IMG/VR virus record: IMGVR_UViG_3300022723_000048
Coordinates: 1-24,331 of that record
DNA from: a virus
Reading direction: 5' to 3' (one strand)
DNA: 24,331 nt
Shown here: piece after piece, positions 1-7,183 of the stretch
Layout: the number at the start of each line of letters is the position of its first letter
How positions within the stretch are numbered: position 1 is the first letter of the stretch
The notes under the pieces: generated by a model
What the model was told of the DNA's origin: nothing
Databases searched by the model: none
What the model saw: the letters and a program-made list of their open reading frames with translations, nothing else
Position numbers and translations under genes: made by a program

Positions 1-774
1 GATGGTGAAGGGCGTGGAGAGGAACAGTTCCACGTCGATAGACGTGCTCGGAACGTAGTTCGACGTGGTGCGAATCTCCGAGATAACTCCAGCGTCAGCG
101 TTGTCACCGGTTAACCACTCGAGCTTCCCGTGGTCGTAGAACTCTGACGTCCCCCAGTTCGGGTTGTTCGGCAGCGCTTGAAACTGGTAACGACTCGTCA
201 CTGAAACGATCGTGCCATTGGTCTCGATCGTGGTACCGAACGAGAACTGACAGTCCGCGTCGCCCAAATCCCAACCGCACGTCACTCCGTAGACCCGACC
301 AGCACGTTCGTGCAGCTTACGCGACACGCCCGAAACTCGTGCGACCCACAGCTCGCCGGTCCACTCGATGTCATCGATGAAGAACACCGTAGTCATTAGC
401 GGACCGTAGAACGGAAAACCCCAGTCAACGAGGTACTCCGTGACCTTGGCTTCACGGTATACTCCAGCCCACAGGTCACTCTCCTTGATTAGATTCGAGT
501 CGAGCACCCCGCGGTAGTCGGCGTCCCCCGGCTTGGAATTCGTCTGGTGCTGCTGCGCCGAACCGGACAGGCCACGCGCGGGCAAGAACGCCGACGAGGC
601 GTCTGCTGTCGCACCGCCGATGTTTTGCGGGTCCTCCATCAAGTACACGGGCTCGTCGTGGTCCGTAAGCCTGATGGGAGCACCGCCACGCTGGAGCTCG
701 ATCTTCCAGCACGTGCAGCGTCGGAACACTCGTCCGATCTTGCGGCCTTCTCGAAGAGTGTCGAGCGTTATCAA
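1..774 (-). CDS. DUF2163 / BR0599-family tail tip (hub) protein, partial at left edge
   Basis: The frame is open for 258 codons from a TTG start at 774 to the left edge, so the C-terminus is missing. The TTG overlaps the stop of the upstream gene as TTGA, which is why I chose it; no ATG lies near. The N-terminal part has the look of the DUF2163 family (TIGR02218): an early cysteine, then a LTDHDEPVYL segment and a GGATADAS segment. The later motif YGVTCGWDLGDADC, near residues 161-174, matches the paired-cysteine signature of the phage BR0599 domain. In gene transfer agents and related siphophages this protein follows the DUF2460 protein and forms part of the baseplate hub. The order here is the same. 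Family assignment is fairly sure; the structural role is taken from the family. Confidence 0.85.
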   Translation of the reverse strand, partial: MITLDTLREGRKIGRVFRRCTCWKIELQRGGAPIRLTDHDEPVYLMEDPQNIGGATADASSAFLPARGLSGSAQQHQTNSKPGDADYRGVLDSNLIKESDLWAGVYREAKVTEYLVDWGFPFYGPLMTTVFFIDDIEWTGELWVARVSGVSRKLHERAGRVYGVTCGWDLGDADCQFSFGTTIETNGTIVSVTSRYQFQALPNNPNWGTSEFYDHGKLEWLTGDNADAGVISEIRTTSNYVPSTSIDVELFLSTPFTI

Positions 775-1115
775 AATGCCCCCGGGAACTTGAACACTGC
801 CCAGCTACCAGCAACGGTCGTGTTATCGTAAAGGAAGATCACGAGTGACTGACTTCCGGCCATGTACGGGTTGTAGATCGAGTTGCCTTCAAAGTCCTCG
901 ACGTCAACGTTCTCCACGCCACCGTTCGCCAAGTAATAGTGAGGCCCACCGAGAGGCAAGCCCAGCGCAGAAGGCATCTTGACAGAAAAGCCCGTGTCGC
1001 CGACTCCAGGATTAACCTCGATGTTTCGAGCCCCTCGTGCCGATAACTGAATCGAAGCCTGAAACGGATCAATGTGAAGGAACCCGCCCGCGTGCCGCTC
1101 GTAGCTCGTGCTCAT
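771..1115 (-). CDS. small virion protein, paralogue of the C-terminal domain of the neighbouring DUF2460 protein
   Basis: This gene encodes 114 residues. The ATG at 1115 overlaps the stop of the DUF2460 gene as ATGA, and its own stop overlaps the next start as TTGA, so it is embedded in the tail operon. Residues 30-110 look like a beta-rich domain. The stretch beginning LGGPHYYL (residue 55) can be aligned by eye with LGGPYFWI (residue 272) of the preceding gene, including a following VENVDV against TETINV and a late hydrophobic strand. I therefore read it as a duplicated tail-tip domain, perhaps a decoration or adhesin module. I do not recognise a named family. Tail-tip location is inferred from context. 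Confidence 0.8.
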   Translation of the reverse strand: MSTSYERHAGGFLHIDPFQASIQLSARGARNIEVNPGVGDTGFSVKMPSALGLPLGGPHYYLANGGVENVDVEDFEGNSIYNPYMAGSQSLVIFLYDNTTVAGSWAVFKFPGAF

Positions 1116-2098
1116 GCTATGTCCAACGCAGACCAGATCTTGCCCGAACCTTCGTTGACGCAAAAGATAACCGCACCTTCTGCACTCGCCGTGATGCTCG
1201 CGACGAGGGTGCCACCGGCTGAACCGATCCTGACGTTGATAGTTTCCGTACCCGTCTGCTTGATCCAAAAGTACGGTCCACCGAGACGCACGTTCGTGTA
1301 GTCACTCGGGAGAATAAAGTTGAGCGCGGTGTTTGCCTCGACGACGTGTACGATTCCGTCGCTGACGTCCAAAGTGACGTCGGTGTTCTGGTCCGGGTAG
1401 TGTGTCGCGCCTCCCATGAACCGCTCGTCCGAAACACCGAGTTCAGCTTTGATCTCCACGACAGGAATCTCGATCGAACCTTCGTCAAAGTCCGTGAGAG
1501 CAAACTGCAGCTCATCTTCAGTGACGTCGAAACGTACCGGCACGTCGAACTCGTAGCCGGCTGTCACTTCCACACCGGGACCGGGAGCGGTGTTGAACGT
1601 AACTACACCCGTCGTGTAGTTGACCGAGTAGTCAGTTGTCTCCGTCTGCAGCGTTCCGTCGAGAGCAACGAGTACTGTTCCACTTACAGGCTTTTCGATG
1701 TTGCGCGTCTTTGACGCGACGTCGTCGGGATACGTCTTGATGAGTTGAAACGTCAGCTTCGAGCCATCGCCATCACCGAGAACTTGATCGTCCTTCGCGG
1801 GCGACGCGCCATTCGTTCCGTAGTCCTTCCCGTACGCAGTCGAGTTGTAGTCGAGCCAGTCCTTGAACTTGAATCCGTACGTGGCACCCGACCTGGCCAG
1901 AAAAAACTGGTACACCGTGTACAGATCGTCTTGGCTCTTGAGACCGTAACCAACGTCGTAACGACGACGTGCTGAGTTCCAGCGGTTCAACCGCTGCTCG
2001 TAGCCCGAGTCAAGCTCGATGACTTTCGTTCGGTAACCCGGGCCTCCACGGCTTCCGTAGCTGATGTCAGTGGGAAACCGAACTTCGTGAAAGCTCAC
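1112..2098 (-). CDS. DUF2460 family (TIGR02217) distal tail protein with C-terminal extension
   Basis: This gene encodes 328 residues. It starts with GTG at 2098, overlapping the tape measure stop as GTGA, with GGGGAG upstream. The N-terminus (FPTDISYGSRGGPGY, then a conserved SGYEQR at 31-36 and RRRYDVGYG at 44-52) and the segment FFLARSGATYGFKFKDWLDY (66-85) are typical of DUF2460, known in gene-transfer-agent-like tails as the ring-forming distal tail protein. A hairpin-rich region with DGTLQTETTDYSVN follows (147-160). The family domain ends near residue 220. The last 100 or so residues are an added beta-rich domain that resembles the protein encoded just downstream. It probably sits at the tail tip, joining the tube to the hub. 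Confidence 0.88.
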   Translation of the reverse strand: MSFHEVRFPTDISYGSRGGPGYRTKVIELDSGYEQRLNRWNSARRRYDVGYGLKSQDDLYTVYQFFLARSGATYGFKFKDWLDYNSTAYGKDYGTNGASPAKDDQVLGDGDGSKLTFQLIKTYPDDVASKTRNIEKPVSGTVLVALDGTLQTETTDYSVNYTTGVVTFNTAPGPGVEVTAGYEFDVPVRFDVTEDELQFALTDFDEGSIEIPVVEIKAELGVSDERFMGGATHYPDQNTDVTLDVSDGIVHVVEANTALNFILPSDYTNVRLGGPYFWIKQTGTETINVRIGSAGGTLVASITASAEGAVIFCVNEGSGKIWSALDIA

Positions 2099-4473
2099 CT
2101 AGCGACTCCCCTTCGAATGTCCTGAACGATCTGTTTCCTTGACTTGCGGAACGACCCCGCGTCAGGAGTAACCACCGTCATGTTCACCGTGACGCTCCCG
2201 CTCCCGGCTGCCTTCACGCCAAGTTCACCGCCACGCATCTGCGCGAGCGGAAGGATCGCTTCGGGTCCCTTCTCAGCGATGGAGCCGAGCGAAAATACCG
2301 AGGGACGACTGATTACGCCACCCGTAGCGAACGGAGTAATCGCGTTGCCCGCCGCGCTCGGGGTCACGGCTGTTTTAATCACGTTCGTGAGTCCCGACGT
2401 CAGTGCGCCAACGATGGGCTTGATCAGTGCCTGCTGCGCGACCAGACGACCGAGGTCGCGAAGGAAACTCTCCAGTGCTTCCTTCGCGCTCTTGGTACCG
2501 GTGATGATGCCCTCAAAGGCTTCACCGAAAGCACCCGCGATGTCAGCCGCAAACTGTTCAGCTTCAGTAAGACGCTGCAGCGACGTGTACAGCGAGTCAA
2601 ACTCGGTACGCAGCTCGTTAGCGAGAGTAGCTTCGGTTGTCTTCAAGTCGTTGTCGAACTCCCGAGCAGCTCGTAGCTTGTCCTTTTCCTCAGCAAGCTT
2701 ACCGACGAGGCTGATCTCGAATTCCAAGTCTTCGAGCGCCTTAAACGAGCTCTCTGGCGGGAGACCCTTCGCAGCTCCACGAGCTCGCGCGATTGCTTCG
2801 TCTCGCTGGCGTCGAGCCTCTTCGAGTTCAGGCGGCGGTCCAGCGCGATCACCGGCACCGGGAGCTGCGCTACCCGCGCCGGCGTCTTTCAGCTCCTGCG
2901 CGGCATCGCTAAGTTTTCGCGTAAGGTCGGAGCGACCGAGAGCCTTAACCATGTTGTTGTACGCGATCTCTAGCAGCGCTGCGTTTTTCTGCGCGTCAAC
3001 AGCAAGATCAATGTTAATCTCCTCGAGGTTCTCCCGAAAGCTCTTAAGCCCCGTGAGATCGATCTCAAACGGTATACCCCCCGGTGTCCGTAGTTTAATG
3101 GTACCGAGCTCTTCAAGTTTTTGGATCAAGCGACCGAACGCATCCGTGGCAGCGATACCGACTTCGAGCAGCAGCTGCTTGAAACCACGAAGGGCAAACT
3201 GGATAACCGCGATGCCATCCTTGAACTTCTGTGCGACCCAACCGATGAGTTCGCCCAGCCACTTGAGAATGTTTGCCATCTCGCGTTGATCGTTGGTCGC
3301 GTCCAACCACGCCTGCCGGTCACCGTTCAAGATTCGCGCGATGGTCGTGAAACTGTCCACGAGGCTGCGCAAGTTACCGGCGAGACCCCGGTCACCCGTC
3401 TGCAGGACCATCTCTTCGAGTGCCGAACGGAGGTTCAAGAACGAGCCGCGCAAGGTATCCTGCATGATCCGGGCCATGTTCTCAGCCTCGCCCGCTGCTT
3501 CGCGGTTCGCGTCGCGCAGTTCCTTGATTCGTTGCGTCGAGGAGGCGAACGTGAGCGCTGCCGCGAAATTTCGCCGGCCAAAGATCTTCACAGCCGCAGT
3601 GGCACCGAGGTTTGCCTCTGCGAAACGCTCGAAGATGTCGACAGCGTCGTTAGCCGCGGGATTGACCCCGTCGAAGGTAAGATTTAGTTTCTCAAGCTCG
3701 TTGTCGAGCTTTTCACTCCGCTCAGCCAGTGCAGCGAACGTTCCCCGCAAGTTTGTACCCGCCATCGTAGCCTGGATGCCGCGGTCGCCGAGAACACCAA
3801 CGAAAGCCGCCGCCGTCTCTACGTCGTTACCGAAGGCAGACGCTGCCACACCGCCGAGTTTCATAGCCTCGGCTAGCTGAGTGATGTTGGTATTCGATCG
3901 GTTCGAAGTTGCTACGAGCGTGTCCACGACGCGCTCAGTTTCACTGGCTCGCAAGCCAAATTGCGAAACGATATTCGACGCAAAATCAGCCGCCGTTCCC
4001 AGCTCAATGTGCCCCGCTGCTGCGAGACTCAACGTGCCGCTGACAGCGTCGAGTGACTGCTGTGCAGTGAAACCCGCACGAGCCAGGAACAACAACGCTT
4101 GACCCGCTTCGTTCGCACTGAACCGTGTCGTCGCGCCAAGCTCACGCGCGCGTCCTTCGAGACGCTTGAAGTCGTCGCTCATGCGGTCAAGCCCCGTGAC
4201 TCCGCTGAGCTCGGCCATGGTACTCTGGAAGTCCGCAATGATCGTAATGACCTTGCGAAGCGCTGCGAATGTCAAGAACGTCGTCACGAGGCTGCGCAGG
4301 CCCGCACCGGTGGCACGGGTACGCTTCGAGGTCTGTTGCAGCTGACGGCCAAAGCCTTTGACGTGGCGGCCTGCGCGGTCAGCGGACGCGCCCATGCGAC
4401 GAGTCGCTTGGTCGAACCTCCGAGCTCCTCTCTCCGCCGGAGCCGAGTCGATCACCGCTTGTAGTGTCGCCAT
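2095..4473 (-). CDS. tail tape measure protein (TP901/lambda H-like)
   Basis: This 792-residue protein sets tail length and lies inside the tail tube before DNA ejection. A hydrophobic stretch is near residues 60-85. A TP901-type minor tail domain follows at roughly 80-330, with ARELGATTRFSANEAGQAL and further alanine-rich helices. Charged coiled-coil stretches fill the middle, around a hydrophobic segment near 400-450. The C-terminus has the lambda-like motif FATGGVISRPSVF followed by GPEAILPL. With the usual rule of about 0.15 nm per residue, the tail would be near 115-120 nm. The ATG at 4473 lies inside the end of the gpT frame and lacks a strong ribosome binding site, so coupling is likely. 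The stop overlaps the next start. Confidence 0.93.
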   Translation of the reverse strand: MATLQAVIDSAPAERGARRFDQATRRMGASADRAGRHVKGFGRQLQQTSKRTRATGAGLRSLVTTFLTFAALRKVITIIADFQSTMAELSGVTGLDRMSDDFKRLEGRARELGATTRFSANEAGQALLFLARAGFTAQQSLDAVSGTLSLAAAGHIELGTAADFASNIVSQFGLRASETERVVDTLVATSNRSNTNITQLAEAMKLGGVAASAFGNDVETAAAFVGVLGDRGIQATMAGTNLRGTFAALAERSEKLDNELEKLNLTFDGVNPAANDAVDIFERFAEANLGATAAVKIFGRRNFAAALTFASSTQRIKELRDANREAAGEAENMARIMQDTLRGSFLNLRSALEEMVLQTGDRGLAGNLRSLVDSFTTIARILNGDRQAWLDATNDQREMANILKWLGELIGWVAQKFKDGIAVIQFALRGFKQLLLEVGIAATDAFGRLIQKLEELGTIKLRTPGGIPFEIDLTGLKSFRENLEEINIDLAVDAQKNAALLEIAYNNMVKALGRSDLTRKLSDAAQELKDAGAGSAAPGAGDRAGPPPELEEARRQRDEAIARARGAAKGLPPESSFKALEDLEFEISLVGKLAEEKDKLRAAREFDNDLKTTEATLANELRTEFDSLYTSLQRLTEAEQFAADIAGAFGEAFEGIITGTKSAKEALESFLRDLGRLVAQQALIKPIVGALTSGLTNVIKTAVTPSAAGNAITPFATGGVISRPSVFSLGSIAEKGPEAILPLAQMRGGELGVKAAGSGSVTVNMTVVTPDAGSFRKSRKQIVQDIRRGVAR

Positions 4474-5190
4474 GCCAGTCTAACAGAACTCGATCGAGTT
4501 CGCGTACAGCGAGGAACAACTCACGCCGCTGGTCAAAGTCGTCGATGCCGTGAAGCTCCAGCCAACTTTTGATGTCCGTGACCGAGATCGGACACGGCCC
4601 AAAGCCACCCGACGCTCGAGCCGCTGACAGCTCAACGAACGCGTGGTATATCCACGCGATGTCCTCGTGAACGTCGGGACGATTGTCAATCGCGGGTGTC
4701 GGTAAGCCACGAGCTGCACGTTTCTCCAGAAACTTGATGTACCTGCCGTTTTCCTTGCCCCAGGCTAAGGTCCAACGGAGGTACTTGCTCAGTTTTTTCG
4801 GTCGTCCTCCTCCTGGTCTTCGGCGAAGAGACTGTTCTCGTTCGACATGTCCGTAACGAAACGGTACAGATCGCGCAGTCTCGGGTCCGAGAGAAGCTCG
4901 TGCGCCTTGTCCTCGCTGTACGGGATGTCCTCGCCGTTGTCGTCCTGCAAGTTCTTCCAGCCGAGGAGCAGGTACCTGGCTGCGCCGCGTACCATGATTT
5001 CTTGCGCTTTGTCGTCGGGCATCTGATCCCGACGAATGAGGTTCTGGTACGGCTTGGTAGCTCGCCGAATGTAGTTCGCGTACTCCTGCTGCGATGAGCC
5101 ACCGATGAGCAGCTCTACGTCCTCGACGTACGGGCACCAGACTCCTTTGCCAGCACGGTCGAGGTCTTGCCTAATGCGGTTCAGTTTCAC
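4379..5190 (-). CDS. tail assembly chaperone gpGT, made by programmed -1 frameshift
   Basis: Ribosomes reading the gpG frame from 5190 can slip back one base on A_AAA_AAC (4798-4792). They then continue in the -1 frame to the stop at 4379-4381 and give a fusion of about 270 residues: 133 from gpG plus 137. The sequence after the slip begins LSKYLRWTLAWGK and includes VHEDIAWIYHAFVEL, which look like real protein and have no start codon of their own. The last 95 bases overlap the tape measure start. In lambda and many siphophages the G/GT pair binds the tape measure protein and recruits tail tube subunits. Position between tube and tape measure genes fits exactly. The frameshift itself is inferred from sequence. 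Confidence 0.88.
4789..5190 (-). CDS. tail assembly chaperone gpG
   Basis: This gene encodes 133 residues. It starts with GTG at 5190, four bases after a strong AGGAGG, nine bases downstream of the tail tube gene. The protein is acidic at the C-terminus (EDQEEDD) and mostly helical, with no recognisable motif of its own. The assignment rests on position between tube and tape measure genes and on the slippery heptamer that overlaps its last codons just before the TGA. The protein should be made in excess over the gpGT fusion. It is a non-virion assembly factor in the systems studied. Confidence 0.85.
   Translation of the reverse strand: MKLNRIRQDLDRAGKGVWCPYVEDVELLIGGSSQQEYANYIRRATKPYQNLIRRDQMPDDKAQEIMVRGAARYLLLGWKNLQDDNGEDIPYSEDKAHELLSDPRLRDLYRFVTDMSNENSLFAEDQEEDDRKN
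4792..4798 (-). promoter_or_regulatory. -1 ribosomal frameshift slippery site A_AAA_AAC
   Basis: In the gpG frame the minus strand reads CGA AAA AAC TGA, so the classic X_XXY_YYZ heptamer A AAA AAC ends directly before the stop codon. Slippage gives the CTG AGC AAG frame of gpT. This heptamer is among the most efficient -1 sites known in bacteria, and such sites are the rule between siphophage tail tube and tape measure genes. I did not identify a clear downstream pseudoknot. Confidence 0.9.
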
Positions 5191-5198
5191 AGTTCCTC

Positions 5199-6362
5199 CT
5201 ACGCGGCATTGCGCGCGATGCGAAGCGTGTGGCCGTAGGTACCGCTACGCTTCGCGCTGAACTGCATGTCCGCGATCACGTCCTGGTTGATACCTCCCGC
5301 CACGCGCTGCCCTTGCGTGTACTTGACCGCCGGCAAGTCGATGACGTAGGCCTTGCCGTTGCCATCTTCCGCGACGATCATGATCTCCGTTTCGGTGAAG
5401 TTCAGGTACTTGTCCATCACCGTGGAGTTGTTGAAGTAAGCCTGTAAAGTGCCGGTGATCTCCACTGTACCGGCACCGATGGACACCGCGCCGAGCGTAC
5501 CGACCTGCTGGCGCGCTCGCAAGTTGTTCGCCAGCTCCAGGCTGAACTGCGTGATGTCGTAGTCCGAACCACCTTCCACCACCGCAGCGATGTGATCGAT
5601 GGCGTTCATCACGTCGTCCGTCGGTGCAGCCGTGTTCGACCCGTCACCGACAGTGCTAGCGCTGCTCGCTGCCGACTTGCCGAGGAAACCGAAGTTTCCC
5701 GTGATGATCTGGTCCGGCTGCACGTTGAGCGACAGCGCATTCACCGTGAGACCCGTGAGCACTTCGAAGATGTTCGAGAGGTCCTCAAACGTTTTCTCGA
5801 TGGAGTAGCTCTTCTGCGTGGTGCCGTTCGTGATCGCCGACAAGTTCTCGATCGTGACGCTGTCACCTGCCACCTCGTCCGTGAGGTTCCGATTGACCAC
5901 GATCTTGTTCGAGCCGCTGACGCTGACCACCCGGAAGTAACCGTTGTTTCCGGCCTCGGTAAAGCCCGAGACCTTGATGATGTCACCGGCCGAAGGATCG
6001 TTGTCCCAGCTCGACGTGTGGTTGAACGAGTCGTCCGAAGTTGCCGCGCTCACGCCCGTGTCCGCGGCCGCGACGCTTTCTTCGGCCGACCAGTCAGCAC
6101 TCTGGAGCGCGGCCTGGAGCAAGTCATCGTACGCGCCGTACGAAAGCTCGAGGCCGATGTCACCTTCCGCACGAATCCCCGTGCGTACGTGGTCCGGCAC
6201 CTGCCGGTCCGATCGGATCTCTTGTGACTGTACGACTTCGGTCGCCTGCACCAGACTCTCCTGCGTATACCGCATGTTCTGGAGCGTGGGCGGTCCGCTG
6301 GGGGTGACTCCGAACGTCGACTCTTCGACGTAGGCGAGAAGTACCCTGTTGGTATCTGACAT
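5199..6362 (-). CDS. major tail tube protein
   Basis: This gene encodes 387 residues. The ATG at 6362 follows AAGGAGAG by six bases, the strongest ribosome binding site in the tail operon, in keeping with a protein needed in many copies. The start is typical of the phage tail tube family (Phage_tube_2): AYVEESTFGVTPSGP at 10-24, then a RSDRQVPDHVRTG stretch and ELSYGAYDDLL. A central segment near 115-165 (DIIKVSGFTEAGNNGYF) looks like an inserted surface beta domain. The C-terminal half repeats tube-like strands and ends with KRSGTYGHTLRIARN. It should polymerise into the hollow tail tube around the tape measure. Upstream lies the tail terminator and downstream the chaperones, the normal order. 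Confidence 0.92.
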   Translation of the reverse strand: MSDTNRVLLAYVEESTFGVTPSGPPTLQNMRYTQESLVQATEVVQSQEIRSDRQVPDHVRTGIRAEGDIGLELSYGAYDDLLQAALQSADWSAEESVAAADTGVSAATSDDSFNHTSSWDNDPSAGDIIKVSGFTEAGNNGYFRVVSVSGSNKIVVNRNLTDEVAGDSVTIENLSAITNGTTQKSYSIEKTFEDLSNIFEVLTGLTVNALSLNVQPDQIITGNFGFLGKSAASSASTVGDGSNTAAPTDDVMNAIDHIAAVVEGGSDYDITQFSLELANNLRARQQVGTLGAVSIGAGTVEITGTLQAYFNNSTVMDKYLNFTETEIMIVAEDGNGKAYVIDLPAVKYTQGQRVAGGINQDVIADMQFSAKRSGTYGHTLRIARNAA

Positions 6363-6374
6363 TCGGGTCTCTCC

Positions 6375-6770
6375 TTAGAAACTGTAGATGAAAGGGCAGT
6401 CGACGTTGAGCTGCCACCACTTCCCTTCGCGTCCCACCGGCTGTGGAAACGGCGTACGGAAAGTCACCGTACCGACCGTGACTCTGCGAAATACGGTAGC
6501 GATCTTGTCGGCGTAATCGACAGCAACGCTGGTACCCGTCTCCTCGAGCACGAAAATCTGAGCAATCGCGTTGCCCGTGCCGCGAAACTTCGGTGTGGCA
6601 CCGATCTCGGTCTGGCGCGACGCACCCCACAAGATCGTGAACCGCACCCAAGCGCTCTCGTCCGGCGGTGTAAACGGTGCGTTGTCATACTGCACCGACA
6701 CGCCCTCGGGAGTGGCGAATTCATCTGCCAGGCGAGAGTTGATCGCGTTCTGGACCGTCTCGACGCTCAT
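6375..6770 (-). CDS. tail terminator-like protein (DUF4128-like)
   Basis: This gene encodes 131 residues, with its start overlapping the upstream stop as ATGA. The pattern is that of small siphophage tail terminator proteins: an N-terminal helix (VQNAINSRLADEF), then YDNAPFTPPDESAWVRFTIL, then a strand-rich core with GNAIAQIFVLEETG and an ADKIATVFR helix. Such proteins cap the finished tail and join it to the head stopper. The neighbours (gp10-like protein before, tube protein after) fit. I recognise the fold pattern rather than a precise family, so the role is well supported by synteny and the family label is less sure. Confidence 0.83.
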   Translation of the reverse strand: MSVETVQNAINSRLADEFATPEGVSVQYDNAPFTPPDESAWVRFTILWGASRQTEIGATPKFRGTGNAIAQIFVLEETGTSVAVDYADKIATVFRRVTVGTVTFRTPFPQPVGREGKWWQLNVDCPFIYSF

Positions 6771-7183
6771 GAACCGAACACGTCCTCTCGTAGCTGACGA
6801 ATACTCACGGTAAGCATTCCCTTCGGAGCTTGCTTGGACCAGCCACGTTCCAGACGAACGATGTACGGCACGTTGTTCGTCAGGAAGATCACGTCGCCGA
6901 GCTTGAGCTGCGACAGCGCGCTGATGTCCTCCGTAGAGCCACCACCACTAAGGTTCGACGAAGTGTCGAATTTGCCCGTCTCGCCCGAAGCCGGAACGTT
7001 AACCGTAAGTTGCCAGTTGCCGCGCGCACGGCCCGAGTCAACGGGCGTGCGCTGAACCACAAGACGCAGTAAGTCAAGACCAAGCTTCTTGAAAAACACG
7101 ATCGCTTGCTCTTGCGACAAACGTCGAGACACCCGCCGTAACTCACGGTTGAAAGTCTTGAGGCCTCGAATCGTCGCGGTCAT
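6767..7183 (-). CDS. HK97 gp10-like tail completion protein
   Basis: This gene encodes 138 residues, joined by ATGA overlaps on both sides. The sequence has the family layout: a basic N-terminal helix (LKTFNRELRRVSRRLSQEQ), then VVQRTPVDSGRARGNWQLTV at 38-57, which is the family hallmark (TPVDSGRxRGNW), and a C-terminal NNVPYIVRLERGWSKQAPKGML. Proteins of this family act at the head-tail joint or in tail completion. Length is normal. The composition matches the tail module to its left rather than the head module to the right. Confidence 0.9.
   Translation of the reverse strand: MTATIRGLKTFNRELRRVSRRLSQEQAIVFFKKLGLDLLRLVVQRTPVDSGRARGNWQLTVNVPASGETGKFDTSSNLSGGGSTEDISALSQLKLGDVIFLTNNVPYIVRLERGWSKQAPKGMLTVSIRQLREDVFGS

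Noticed and set aside
2144-3289. Large plus-strand frame of 381 codons opposite the tape measure gene
   Set aside because: Ser/Ala/Arg-rich antisense shadow without a ribosome binding site; the minus-strand frame has clear tape measure motifs.
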